A DNA stretch of 64,000 bases, taken from positions 1,922,001 through 1,986,000 of the forward strand of contig OZ244979.1 of assembly GCA_965223095.1 (NCBI GenBank). Direction: 5' to 3'. Source of the DNA: J054 sp965223095 (GTDB lineage Bacteria > Pseudomonadota > Gammaproteobacteria > Steroidobacterales > GCA-2729495). Under the pieces are notes generated by a model, which did not search any database, was not told the DNA's origin, and was given only the letters and a program-made list of their open reading frames with translations. The position numbers and the translations under genes are program-made. The stretch's first letter is position 1; every line of letters starts with the position of its first letter. Shown piece by piece: positions 8,683 through 18,157 of this stretch.

Positions 8683-10544
8683 TGGCTATTCTTCGGACCA
8701 TTAGCGCATTACAGATCAAGATTGTTGGTCCAACGGTGGTTTTGCCTATTCGCGTTTTTCGACGTCTAGCTAAGCGCCAGCTGATTGCGCCTCTGCTCGG
8801 TCTCGTTGCGGCTTGCGGATTTTGGCCAATCTTGGTCGCCGGGGAATTGGCCATAGCCGTTGTCGGCCCAATTTCCGGCGAAATGATCTTGCCAGACTAC
8901 CAAGTTGATGCCACCGCGGATGCAAACGAAATCAATCTAGTGGCTTGTCGTGGCGAGTATGAGCCGGCCAGTTTTGTGATATCTACAACTGGTCAGGCAC
9001 TAAGCGATCTCCGATTCGTGGCGAGCGATCTGCTGAGCCATGATGGCCAGGCGATAATCAGCCATGAAAACATTGATTTACGCTACGTCAAGCGTTGGTA
9101 TCAAGCGAAATACTCCTGGCGTGAGATTGGTAAATCTGCGGCGAGAGACTTTAGGCAAACTTTAGTGCCCGAGTTGCTTCTTAAGGACGACTCCTTGGTG
9201 CGTACCGACGCTGATGGCCAGAAAAATCTGGTGAAACTGTTGACATCCGGCCGCGCGAGCTATCGCTGGGTAAATGTAAAAGATTTGGCGAATGAAGAAA
9301 GCGTCTCTTTGCGGAGTTCGGATTTTCCCATTAAGGATGCTGCTGAGTTAAAGAACTTAAACTTACCCAGACAAGTAGCTAAACAAATATGGGTTACTTT
9401 TTATGTTCCTGATGCTGCAAAGCCTGGTAGTTATTTCGGTGAAATAGCTATTGCGCAAGGAGACCGCATTGTTGCCCAGGTGCCGATTACATTGGATGTG
9501 CCGTCTTTTCGCCTCCGGAAATCATTGCAAACGTATTCAATTTATTATCGAGGTAAATTGGCTCGGACCAGTAGTATTGTCGGCTCTGAGTATAAATCAG
9601 CTATGCAAATGACTGCGGAGCTACGGGATATGCGTCAGCATGGCGTAACTGAACCCACGATTTATCAGCCCATTACCGATGAGTTCTTGTTCGATCAGGT
9701 TTTGCGCATGCGCGCGGAAGAATCTTTGAATCAGAAAGAAGCTTTCTATCTCGGAATTCAAACTACGGCAAATCACTTTAGCCAGAAACATTCGGAGGCG
9801 CTAAATCAGGTTGCGGAGTTAATGCCGCTGTTAAGTGAGAAAGTGAAGGCCGCGGGATTAGGTCAACTATTTGTTTACGGCAAAGACGAGGCCAAAGGTC
9901 GGGAATTGGTTTTGCAGCGCCCGCTCTGGGAAGCAATTAATGAAAAGGGTGTAGGTGTGTTTGTGGCAGGCTATACCGGCACCTACGGTTTAGTCGGTGA
10001 TGTATTGAATTTGCTAATTCATGCGCGTAAGCCTGATATTAAGTTAGCAAAACGTTGGCACCGGGCGGGCAACCGTATATTCAGCTATGCGAATCCGCAA
10101 ACGGGGCCAGAGAATCCTTATATTTTTCGCTTGAATTACGGTGTCGTTCTTTGGGCCAACGAATACGACGGCGCGATGCCGTACGCGTACCAGCACTGTT
10201 TTGGGTCATGTTGGAACGATATTGATCACCGGCAATATCGTGATCATGTTTTTGCCTATCCGACGATTGAAGGCGTTATACCGACTCTGGCCTGGGAGGG
10301 TTTTAGAGAGGGTGTGGACGATGTTCGTTATATCGAGGCTCTGGAGCGGGCTATTGCTGATAGCCGCGCGGCTGGCCGCGCCGACTGGCAGCAGGCGCAA
10401 TTTTTTCTGGATTCGCTGAGGACTGAGGTATTGCAGTCTGCGGGAAAATGGGGCAAATACAATTTGCAGGCCGATATTGATTTAGATCTCTTGCGTCAGT
10501 CCTTGCTCGCGCAGATTGGCCGTCTTGAGAATTCCGCGGGCTAG
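8682..10544 (+). CDS. Secreted DUF4091-type glycoside-hydrolase-like protein
   Basis: A protein of 620 residues. An N-terminal hydrophobic segment (about 25-55, LLGLVAACGFWPILVAGELAIAVV) is a signal peptide or anchor. Next come beta-rich segments with YEPASFVI and a central part with FYVPDAAKPGSYFGEI. The C-terminal part carries WANEYDGAMPYAYQHCFG and the typical DUF4091 ending EGFREGVDDVRYIEAL. DUF4091 proteins are predicted glycoside-hydrolase-like TIM barrels found with polysaccharide genes, but the reaction is not established. Inside an export operon it could trim or release polymer in the periplasm. The start ATG at 8682 overlaps the previous stop by one base; a TTG at 8679 is possible but less likely. 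Confidence 0.7.
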   Translation: MAILRTISALQIKIVGPTVVLPIRVFRRLAKRQLIAPLLGLVAACGFWPILVAGELAIAVVGPISGEMILPDYQVDATADANEINLVACRGEYEPASFVISTTGQALSDLRFVASDLLSHDGQAIISHENIDLRYVKRWYQAKYSWREIGKSAARDFRQTLVPELLLKDDSLVRTDADGQKNLVKLLTSGRASYRWVNVKDLANEESVSLRSSDFPIKDAAELKNLNLPRQVAKQIWVTFYVPDAAKPGSYFGEIAIAQGDRIVAQVPITLDVPSFRLRKSLQTYSIYYRGKLARTSSIVGSEYKSAMQMTAELRDMRQHGVTEPTIYQPITDEFLFDQVLRMRAEESLNQKEAFYLGIQTTANHFSQKHSEALNQVAELMPLLSEKVKAAGLGQLFVYGKDEAKGRELVLQRPLWEAINEKGVGVFVAGYTGTYGLVGDVLNLLIHARKPDIKLAKRWHRAGNRIFSYANPQTGPENPYIFRLNYGVVLWANEYDGAMPYAYQHCFGSCWNDIDHRQYRDHVFAYPTIEGVIPTLAWEGFREGVDDVRYIEALERAIADSRAAGRADWQQAQFFLDSLRTEVLQSAGKWGKYNLQADIDLDLLRQSLLAQIGRLENSAG

Positions 10545-10575
10545 AATGGCTCGGCGCTTACCGACGGTCTGCTAA

Positions 10576-11889
10576 GTGTTCAGTGTCCTTTTACTTATCG
10601 CCTGCATCTGGTTCCCGGTATTTCTGGCTACGAGGTTTTTGCCGCGGCCTTATCGGCCTGCCCTTGCCATAAAAATTGTTCTCACTGGCATTGTATTTTT
10701 TGGCATCGTCATTTTTGTTGATTCAACCGTGCCATTTACGTCGGGCGGCGACGACCTTCAATACCATAAGGCATCCCAGCGGGAGTTTGAGGATCTCGGC
10801 AGCTGGTTTGATTTGCGGCAGTTTTCTAGGACGCATGAGCAGGGTGGTTATCCTTTGATGCTGTCTTGGGTACATCAAATTTCGGGCGGTAGCATCTTTA
10901 TTCGAAAAGCGCTAAATGTCTCGCTATTTTTAGTCTTGGCGGCGATTTGGTGTGGTATCGGCCAGGTTATCGGCGGCTCAAGACTCGCGCTAGCGTTTGC
11001 CAACGGCATGCTTTTGGCAACGCCGCTGTGGTACTACTGGATGTTTTTGTTGAAAGATATGACGGTGGTCGTACTTCAGTCCTTGTTGCTGTTTGGAATC
11101 ACCTACTTCCTATCCGCGAATCAGCGAGCGAAAGGATATTTTTGGATTGCTGCGAGTACCTTGTTGATTATTCCGTTTCGCAGTTTTCTTGCAGTGGCAA
11201 ATATGCTGTTTATTTTTGCGGCGTCGATATTGTCGGTTCGGGTCGGCCGCGGACTCGCCGTGCGTGTCGGTCAGCTGGCCCTCGCCGGTACGGTTGTATT
11301 GGGGGTTTTCTATTTGATATCTAGACCAGAGCTATTAGCTAGCCTGGGCGTTGCCACGGAGGCAAGATCTTTAAGCGCAGAAAATCTCGAGCAAGCGGCT
11401 GCGTTTGGTCAAATGAAGCGCCCCAGCTATTTCTACAATCCGGTGATGTTCACGCTTGTGTATTTGGTCGGAGAGGTCGCCGCCGTTAATCCGCAAGCCT
11501 GGGCAGGTGATACCAGTACACTGTTGCGGGCCGTGTCAATGCTGCCCTGGATATTCATTGGTCTGCCCCTGTTCCTAATGGGCTCGCTGAATATGTTTCT
11601 GCGAAATAGGCGTTCACGGACGCATGGGTCAACTCTGGTTGTTTCAAGAGATATCCAGATTAGTCGTTCTTATGTCTTGGTGTTCATTGGTTTCATACTG
11701 ATGTACGCATGCATTGCCTGGGTGGCGGGTGATACGACGCGATGGCGAATGTCGTCGATTCCACCGCTGATCGCAATTAGCGTTTTAGGATGGTTGAGCA
11801 TGAGCCGAAATTCCCGGATTAATCTGTTGATGGCCTGGAGTTTGCTTCTTTCAATTGCGCTAGTTGTTTACTACGTCGTTTTCAAGTAG
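10576..11889 (+). CDS. Polytopic membrane protein, probable Wzy-like polymerase
   Basis: A 437-residue integral membrane protein with about 10 hydrophobic helices from the very N-terminus (FSVLLLIACIWFPVFLA) to the end (LLSIALVVYYVVF). No conserved catalytic family motif is secure; an early periplasmic-type loop has GGDDLQYHKASQREF, and acidic and His residues in such loops are common in O-antigen polymerases and GT-C type transferases. It lies between the Wzz/kinase/ATPase genes and a Wzx flippase, the place where a Wzy polymerase is expected, and no other Wzy candidate is present in the window. Start is GTG at 10576, 31 bases after the DUF4091 gene, with a poor ribosome binding site. Polymerase is an inference from topology and context. 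Confidence 0.6.
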   Translation: MFSVLLLIACIWFPVFLATRFLPRPYRPALAIKIVLTGIVFFGIVIFVDSTVPFTSGGDDLQYHKASQREFEDLGSWFDLRQFSRTHEQGGYPLMLSWVHQISGGSIFIRKALNVSLFLVLAAIWCGIGQVIGGSRLALAFANGMLLATPLWYYWMFLLKDMTVVVLQSLLLFGITYFLSANQRAKGYFWIAASTLLIIPFRSFLAVANMLFIFAASILSVRVGRGLAVRVGQLALAGTVVLGVFYLISRPELLASLGVATEARSLSAENLEQAAAFGQMKRPSYFYNPVMFTLVYLVGEVAAVNPQAWAGDTSTLLRAVSMLPWIFIGLPLFLMGSLNMFLRNRRSRTHGSTLVVSRDIQISRSYVLVFIGFILMYACIAWVAGDTTRWRMSSIPPLIAISVLGWLSMSRNSRINLLMAWSLLLSIALVVYYVVFK

Positions 11890-12021
11890 CGCCTATGTTT
11901 GTCGGGTGGGTGAGCGACAGTCATTGCTGGCTATGCCGTCGCTTGCTTACCCATATTCGTAATTTGAGTTTTTGTACGTTGAGTCTAGGGCTGTAAAAAA
12001 CTCGGAGAGGAACCCAATAGT

Positions 12022-13467
12022 ATGACCCTCGCGAAGCGAGTCGCTTCAGCGACTACTAAACTTTCGCTTAGTCAAGGTCTGGTTCGGGCGTTGTCAATTC
12101 TAACTATGCCGATTCTGACGAGGCTGTTGGTGCCCGAAGCTTATGGTTTGGCAGCGATTGTGGGGACGACTGTTTCGCTTGGTGCAATGATTGCCCTGGC
12201 CGGCATAGATGCGTCTTATGCGCGTATGTGGCACCCCGGCGGTGGCTATGCTTCGGATGACGTAGAAGCATTTGCTTGGCGATACGCGATCATCGCGGGG
12301 CTCATCGTTGCGTTAGGCGCGGCTGTTGTATGGGCACAGTTGGTGGCGGAAATGATCGCGATGCCTCGCTATCTTGGCGTGTTTATCGGTATCAGTACTT
12401 TTGCCTGCGTGCTGTTCGCCATGGCCCAGACCCGGGCGCGGCTCAACAATCAATTTGGAAAAATGTCAATCGTCGCTTTAATGGCGGGGTTTGGCGCCGC
12501 GGCGATATCCATCGGTATCGCCACATTTTGGCGCCAAGATGAACTGGCTTTAATTCTGGCGGCACTAGCAACCTACGCCATACCCGTGGTTGGGCTCGGT
12601 ATTCCTGCTTTAGGCTCCCTTTTGAGATCAGTTAATCTCGGCATTTCCGACAAGATTAAAATACTAAAAGTCGGACTTGCCGCAATTGTCACGGCGCCTA
12701 TGTACTGGGTATTGTCTTCGCTGGACCGATGGTTCCTTGGGTATTTCGAGGACGCGAGTTCCGTGGGGATTTACTCCGTGGGCTACAGTGTCGCCGTTAT
12801 AGGCATGGTAGTTAATACGGCCATTGGGTCTGTTTGGTTGACCGAAGCCGTCAAGGAATACAATAGCAGTGATGATGAAGGACGCGCTGTTCTAGGCGAT
12901 TTGGCTGAAAAGCTTATCATCGCTCTAGCCTTGGTTTGGTTAGCCATTGCCGCGGCCGGTGGAGACGTGGTTAGGCTTCTTGCGGCATCCAGTTTTCACA
13001 GCGCCGCAGAGTTGGTGCCGTTTATTGCCGCCGCGGTATTTTTTAATGGTGTGCTGCTGCTCGGCAATGCTGGTCTCATGCTGAGGAAAAAGCTTCATGA
13101 GTCAATCGTCTGGTGGTTGGGTGGGGCGGTATTGTGCTTGGTGTTGAATGTTTGGTTGATTCCAAAGTTTGGCCGCATTGGCGCTGCGGCGACGCAGTCA
13201 CTGACCTTCGCATTTGTTGCCGTGGGTATTTTGTATAGCTCGCAGCGGCATTTTGCCATGCCGATTCGCAAGTTTCGGACATCGACTATCGCTTTGGTGA
13301 TACTGCTGATCGGAATGATTATGCATCCGGGGTGGTCGGCTTCGGCCTTGTTAAGTATTGTCATGAAATTTCCGCTGGGCGTTCTCGTGGTTTTTGCTGT
13401 GGTTAAAATTACAATGCCCGAGATCCTAGAAAAACTTTGGGCTAGCCTGCGCGCTGGCGGCAACTAG
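12022..13467 (+). CDS. Wzx-type polysaccharide flippase
   Basis: A 481-residue membrane protein of the oligosaccharide flippase (MOP/Polysacc_synt) family. It has about 12-14 hydrophobic helices, begins with KRVASATTKLSLSQGLVRAL and PILTRLLVPEAYGLAAIVG, the usual first helices of Wzx proteins, and contains SLDRWFLGYFEDASSVGIYSV, the conserved middle segment (D-R-W/F-L-G). Wzx proteins move undecaprenyl-linked repeat units across the inner membrane. The ATG at 12022 has GGAGAGG 11 bases upstream. A 132-base gap separates it from the Wzy-like gene. Together with that gene and the Wzz-type protein it gives a complete Wzx/Wzy/Wzz set. Confidence 0.88.
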   Translation: MTLAKRVASATTKLSLSQGLVRALSILTMPILTRLLVPEAYGLAAIVGTTVSLGAMIALAGIDASYARMWHPGGGYASDDVEAFAWRYAIIAGLIVALGAAVVWAQLVAEMIAMPRYLGVFIGISTFACVLFAMAQTRARLNNQFGKMSIVALMAGFGAAAISIGIATFWRQDELALILAALATYAIPVVGLGIPALGSLLRSVNLGISDKIKILKVGLAAIVTAPMYWVLSSLDRWFLGYFEDASSVGIYSVGYSVAVIGMVVNTAIGSVWLTEAVKEYNSSDDEGRAVLGDLAEKLIIALALVWLAIAAAGGDVVRLLAASSFHSAAELVPFIAAAVFFNGVLLLGNAGLMLRKKLHESIVWWLGGAVLCLVLNVWLIPKFGRIGAAATQSLTFAFVAVGILYSSQRHFAMPIRKFRTSTIALVILLIGMIMHPGWSASALLSIVMKFPLGVLVVFAVVKITMPEILEKLWASLRAGGN

Positions 13468-13681
13468 TGCGGCTAACGTCGCTATCACGCTCCTGGACCA
13501 AGAGGCCTGAGAAATTTGATTAGTGACTGCACGCACATAACAGCCCATTCAAGGCCTATGCATGAGATTTGCCGGAGCTTCCTGTTCGCGCCACTCACGG
13601 AATTTTTGCCCGATATTGATAGGCATCTCGGTCGCAAATTTATTGCCACCCGTCAGAGCGAGGCGCTATACAAGTCTAACA

Positions 13682-14854
13682 ATGAGTAGCGCTAGGCCAA
13701 TCGTGCTTTGTTTTGCGGGCTACTTTCTCCCCGGGTTTAAGGGTGGCGGCCCCGTGCGCAGTCTGGCGAACATGTTTGACTGGTTGCAGGATGACTATGA
13801 GTTTCGTGTGCTAACCCGCAACCGGGATTTGGGGGACTCTGGGCCCTACGAGGAAATCGATTGTGGAACATGGTATGAACGTGGCGCCGCTAGGGTTTGC
13901 TATCTGGATTCTCGTATCTGGAATGCGCGCGCAGTGCTGCATGCCGTAGCCGAAACAAAGCCGGCGGTTATATATTTCCAAAGTTTTTTTGATCCTGTTT
14001 TAACTATATTGCCATTGGTGTTGCGAAAGTTTGGTGCAATAACTACCGAGTTGCCTGTGATTGTTGCTCCTCGAGGTGAATTCTCACCGGGTGCTGTTGC
14101 CTTGAAACGGTTAAAGAAAGCTGCTTATTTTAAGGCATCCGGCGTACTGGGGTTGTACGATGGCGTTTTTTGGCATGCGACAAACGCGGAAGAGGAAAAT
14201 GAAATACGAGACCGGTTTGGGTCGAATGTAGCCGTTTCCAGAGTACCGAATCTTCCGCAAAAGCTATCGACAAAGGTACCTGCCAAGGCGTCAAAAGGCC
14301 CCGGCCAGCTGAGGTTGGTCTGGTTGTCTCGCATAGTCCCAATAAAGAATCTACTCGGCGCAATTGAAGTTTTAGCGACCGTACAGTCTAAGGTTTCCAT
14401 CGATATCTATGGTCCGCAGGAAGATTTAGGCTACTGGGAGCAATGCAAAGTTGCCCTTGAGCGGTTGCCCGAAAACATCTCGGCAACTTATCGAGGAGCA
14501 TTGTCTCCGGATTCTACTATCCAAACATTGGCCCAATATGATGCGCTGCTATTTTTAACTCATGGGGAGAACTTCGGGCACGTTATTCTCGAAGCACTCT
14601 TGGCAGCTTGCCCGCTAATCATATCTGATCAAACGCCATGGAAATCTCTCGCTGAGAGAAAAATAGGCTTTGATTTACCGCTGGGCGATAAGCGGGCAAT
14701 TCGAGACGCGATCGAAGAATTTGTTGCTATGGCTCCGCATGAGTTTGAGTTATGGGCAAATAGTGCAAGGCGTGCCGGAGAGAGTTACCGCAGTGACACC
14801 GAAGTGGTGAGTGCTGCTCGCAGCATGCTTGATACCGCGATTTCAGGACGGTAG
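13682..14854 (+). CDS. Glycosyltransferase family 4
   Basis: A 390-residue GT-B glycosyltransferase. The N-terminal domain begins PIVLCFAGYFLPGFKGGGPVR, with a Gly-rich loop after the first strand; the C-terminal nucleotide-sugar domain has LRLVWLSRIVPIKNL and the E-x7-E region THGENFGHVILEALLAACPL. These are GT4 hallmarks. The frame is open back to an ATG at 13562, but the 40 extra residues are Arg/Cys/Ser-rich and unlike the family, so I start at the ATG at 13682, just before the first beta strand. The ribosome binding site is weak for either choice. It probably adds a sugar to the lipid-linked repeat unit; donor and acceptor are not readable. Confidence 0.83.
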   Translation: MSSARPIVLCFAGYFLPGFKGGGPVRSLANMFDWLQDDYEFRVLTRNRDLGDSGPYEEIDCGTWYERGAARVCYLDSRIWNARAVLHAVAETKPAVIYFQSFFDPVLTILPLVLRKFGAITTELPVIVAPRGEFSPGAVALKRLKKAAYFKASGVLGLYDGVFWHATNAEEENEIRDRFGSNVAVSRVPNLPQKLSTKVPAKASKGPGQLRLVWLSRIVPIKNLLGAIEVLATVQSKVSIDIYGPQEDLGYWEQCKVALERLPENISATYRGALSPDSTIQTLAQYDALLFLTHGENFGHVILEALLAACPLIISDQTPWKSLAERKIGFDLPLGDKRAIRDAIEEFVAMAPHEFELWANSARRAGESYRSDTEVVSAARSMLDTAISGR

Positions 14855-14882
14855 ATCTGACGCGCATGGGACTTTTTGATAA

Positions 14883-16073
14883 ATGAGTGGTTTGTTCAAT
14901 GTTGTCGAGAGCGACCGGCTATCGGTGTTAATGATTTGTCCTCAGTTCAGTCCAATTGTTGGCGGTTATGAGCGAGCGGCAGAGCGCTTATCGATTGCCT
15001 TAGCTAAGCGCGGCGTGGCAGTGACCGTCATTGCGGAGCGCCGCAAGACTACTTGGCCAGCGGATGAGACACGGGATGGCTACAAGTTGCGACGTTTGTG
15101 GTGCATCTATCGTCCAAAGTTACATGTACTTACGACGCTTGTAAGTTTTTTTTCGTACTTATTGATGTTTGGCCGTCGGTTTGATGTTTGGCATGTACAT
15201 CAATATGGATTGCACGCGGCACTGGCGGTGGCTTTGGGGAGGTTGCTGAATAGACCGGTGGTTCTTAAATTGACCAGCAGTGGCGACATGGGTTTAGCGC
15301 AGGCGATTGCGAAAGGCAGATTTCCCCGCTTGACTAGAGCGCTAGTTGGACGAGTTGCCGCCATTGTGGCCTTATCGAGAGAGACGGTGGCGGAGGCGGA
15401 AAAATTCGGTATCCCAGCAGAAAACATATCGTTACTCGGTAATGGGGTTGATACGAGTGTTTTTCGGCGGCGCTCAGAGCAGGAAAGACAGGGAACTAGG
15501 GCCGAGTTTGGTTTAACCGATCGATACGTGGTTATCTTTGTGGGTCGCCTCTCACCGGAAAAGAATCCGGATGGCTTAATTGCTGCTTGGAGGGCGGCGC
15601 GTCCGAGTTTGCCAGCGAGCTGGCTATTGGTGCTGCTCGGTGATGGGCCCATGCGCAGCGAATTGGATGTCTTGATTGACGAGCATGAATTACGTGGTTC
15701 GGTTTCTATTGTTGGTCATAGGAGCGATGTAGATCGGTGGCTCGGTATTGCGGACCTTTATGTGTCTCCGTCTCATCGCGAAGGCTTGTCGAACACGCTG
15801 CTTGAGGCCATGGCTAGCGAATTGCCGGTAGTTAGCACTAGGGTCTCGGGAGCTAACGAACTGGTCGGCGAAACCGGCGCGGGTGTTTTGGTCGACGTAG
15901 ATGATATTGAAGGTCTCGCCTCAGCACTAAAGAAAGTCGCCAACGGAGACTGCCCAATTCGTGATATGGGTGAGAAAGCGCGGTCTACCATTGAGCACGA
16001 CTATGCAATAGAGGTAGTGGCCGCTCGGCATGAACACCTTTACGAGAAACTGATCGGCGCGGCCGCTGGATAA
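14883..16073 (+). CDS. Glycosyltransferase family 4
   Basis: A 396-residue GT4 enzyme. The N-terminal domain begins LSVLMICPQFSPIVGGYERA with the Gly-Gly loop, continues with DVWHVHQYGLHAALA, and the C-terminal domain has VVIFVGRLSPEKNPDGLI, LLVLLGDGPMRSEL and the acidic pair region SPSHREGLSNTLLEAMAS. All catalytic landmarks of a retaining GT-B transferase are present. The start ATG at 14883 is 28 bases after the previous gene. It is the last gene before the GC-rich block at 16.25 kb and shares the moderate GC content of the genes to its left. Specificity is unknown; it resembles the GT4 enzyme at 21.6 kb (both open with LMVCP or LMICP, then FxPIVGG), so the two may be distant duplicates. 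Confidence 0.87.
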   Translation: MSGLFNVVESDRLSVLMICPQFSPIVGGYERAAERLSIALAKRGVAVTVIAERRKTTWPADETRDGYKLRRLWCIYRPKLHVLTTLVSFFSYLLMFGRRFDVWHVHQYGLHAALAVALGRLLNRPVVLKLTSSGDMGLAQAIAKGRFPRLTRALVGRVAAIVALSRETVAEAEKFGIPAENISLLGNGVDTSVFRRRSEQERQGTRAEFGLTDRYVVIFVGRLSPEKNPDGLIAAWRAARPSLPASWLLVLLGDGPMRSELDVLIDEHELRGSVSIVGHRSDVDRWLGIADLYVSPSHREGLSNTLLEAMASELPVVSTRVSGANELVGETGAGVLVDVDDIEGLASALKKVANGDCPIRDMGEKARSTIEHDYAIEVVAARHEHLYEKLIGAAAG

Positions 16074-16279
16074 ATTCCGGGCCGTATTCGATTCGAGATA
16101 CGCCATGCGGCATTTCGCGTTGTCATCAACGGTTTATCCGCAGCTACACGAGTTGCCTCAGCAGCTATTCCCAGCCGTTGGTGGTCTGGAGCCAGGCTCA
16201 CCAAGTGTCTGGCGCTTGTACCCAGCTGATGACAACCAATGCGTGACTCCGTGATGCCTCGCCGGTAGACTGCCGCGTC

Positions 16280-18157
16280 ATGTGTGGTATCGCGGGAATG
16301 GTCGCTCTCTCCGCGGGCGACCGTTTGGATGCGGCCGTCGTCCGCCGCATGTGCGATCTGCAGGTACACCGCGGGCCCGATGACTCGGGACTGTGGGCGT
16401 CTTCCGACGGGCGAGTCGTCCTCGGGCACCGGCGGCTCAGCATCATCGACCTAAGCGCATCCGGCCGCCAGCCGATGGAAACGGCCGATGGTCGTTTCCG
16501 CGTTGTCTTCAACGGTGAGATCTACAACTTCGCGGCATTGCGCGCAGAGTTGGAGCAAGCGGGCCATGTTTTCCGCTCGACGTCGGACACCGAGGTAATT
16601 CTCCACGGCTACCGCGAGTGGGGCCGGGGTCTGCTCGACCGGCTCGGTGGCATGTTCGCGTTTGCACTACACGACGTGCAGCAGGACGAGTTGCTACTTG
16701 CGCGTGATCCGCTGGGCATCAAGCCGTTGTATTGGGGGCTCGAAGCTGGCGACATGGATGGTCGGGGTTCGCGGCGTCTCGCTTTCGCGTCTGAGGTGCA
16801 AGCGCTCCGCAAGGTGATGCCGTCGGGCGGCACCGACCCTGAGGCGGTTGCCCACTATTTGATGTGGGGTTCCATTGCGCCGCCTCGCACACTCTACCGT
16901 CGCTTCCGTGCGCTTGCGCCCGGGCACTACCTCGTGGTGCGCAGGGGTGACTTCAAGAATCCCGAGCCGTACTTCCAGCTCGTCGACTACGTCGGCCAGG
17001 TGGAGCCCATGGATCGCATGGAGGCCCTCGCCTATGCGCGTGGTGCGTTGCGCGACTCCGTCGAGCGACACCTCGTCGCGGATGTCGAGGTCGGTGCGTT
17101 CCTCTCGGGGGGCGTTGACTCCAGCGCCCTTGTGGGGCTTGCGAGCGAGTTCCACGACTCGCCTATCACGACGGTCAACATGTCTTTCGGCGATCACCCC
17201 CTAGATGAGGCACCGCTCGCCGAAGAGGCAGCCCGACTCTACGGTACGCGCCACCACCGCGTACCCATTGAGCTTGATGACGCACGTGACCGCATCCGCG
17301 ATGCCGTACTCGCGCTTGACCAGCCGTCGGTTGATGGTGTGAACGTTTACTTTGTCTCGGAAGCTGCGGTACGCGCCGGCCTCAAGGTGGCGCTTTCTGG
17401 TGTCGGCGGTGACGAGCTATTTGCCGGCTACGCTTCTTTTCAGATGATCCCATCGATTCTCGATATCCACGAGAAACTCTCGCGCATTCCGGGCTTGTCA
17501 GCACTACGACGGCCGCTCGCGGCTGGGCTCCGCGCGACGTCGAGACGAACTTCTGTGCACAACTACGCGCTTGCGCTTGAGTACGGCGACACCTATACCG
17601 GTGCGTACTTTGCGCAGCGCGGCCTCGACGCGCCCTCGCATGTGCGTGGGCTGCTCGCTAAGGACTGCCGCGACGCGGTGCTCGGGTGCCCGCCCGTCAC
17701 GGAGCTTGACGCGCGCGTCGCCTCGCTAGACGTGCCGGTCGAGGAACGGATCTCACTACTTGAGCTGCAGCAGTATATGGGTGTCCAGCTGCTGCGTGAC
17801 GCCGACGTGATGAGTATGAGTCACTCGCTTGAGGTGCGGACGCCGCTGGTGGATCGTGAATTGGTTTGTGCGCTGTTCCGCATTCCGGCTGAGCATCGGC
17901 ACGCGGGCCCCGCTAAGCTACTGCTCCGTGAGGCGCCGGCACGGCCCGTGCCCGACGCGCTCTGGGCGCGTACCAAGCAGGGCTTCACAATGCCGTTCGA
18001 GGATTGGCTGCGCAGTGGTGAGCTGCCGGTCGCGTTGCCCAAACATCCCATTTTCGACGGCGATGCGCTGCGCGTCGTTGAGCGAGATTTCCGCGCGGGC
18101 CGCACCCACTGGTCGCGTGTCTGGGCGCTACTCGTCTTGGAGCCGTTCCTTGACTGA
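16280..18157 (+). CDS. Asparagine synthase-like glutamine amidotransferase (GC-rich copy)
   Basis: A 625-residue two-domain enzyme. Cys2 of MCGIAG is the class II glutaminase nucleophile, with HRGPDDSGLW and VFNGEIYNF as ammonia-site motifs. The synthetase domain has the ATP pyrophosphatase loop FLSGGVDSSALVG (about 274-286) and ALSGVGGDELFAGY. Members adenylate a carboxylate and pass glutamine-derived ammonia to it. In exopolysaccharide loci they are thought to amidate sugar acids or other parts of the polymer rather than make asparagine. Codon use is much more GC-rich than in the flanking genes, and a second homologue lies at 19.7 kb. No good ribosome binding site precedes the ATG, but MCGIAG must be the start because the mature enzyme needs an N-terminal Cys. 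Confidence 0.88.
   Translation: MCGIAGMVALSAGDRLDAAVVRRMCDLQVHRGPDDSGLWASSDGRVVLGHRRLSIIDLSASGRQPMETADGRFRVVFNGEIYNFAALRAELEQAGHVFRSTSDTEVILHGYREWGRGLLDRLGGMFAFALHDVQQDELLLARDPLGIKPLYWGLEAGDMDGRGSRRLAFASEVQALRKVMPSGGTDPEAVAHYLMWGSIAPPRTLYRRFRALAPGHYLVVRRGDFKNPEPYFQLVDYVGQVEPMDRMEALAYARGALRDSVERHLVADVEVGAFLSGGVDSSALVGLASEFHDSPITTVNMSFGDHPLDEAPLAEEAARLYGTRHHRVPIELDDARDRIRDAVLALDQPSVDGVNVYFVSEAAVRAGLKVALSGVGGDELFAGYASFQMIPSILDIHEKLSRIPGLSALRRPLAAGLRATSRRTSVHNYALALEYGDTYTGAYFAQRGLDAPSHVRGLLAKDCRDAVLGCPPVTELDARVASLDVPVEERISLLELQQYMGVQLLRDADVMSMSHSLEVRTPLVDRELVCALFRIPAEHRHAGPAKLLLREAPARPVPDALWARTKQGFTMPFEDWLRSGELPVALPKHPIFDGDALRVVERDFRAGRTHWSRVWALLVLEPFLD

Noticed and set aside
17829..18149. Upstream extension of the third glycosyltransferase
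   Set aside because: Translates the amidotransferase gene in the wrong frame; TTG at 18150 with GGAG is the better start.
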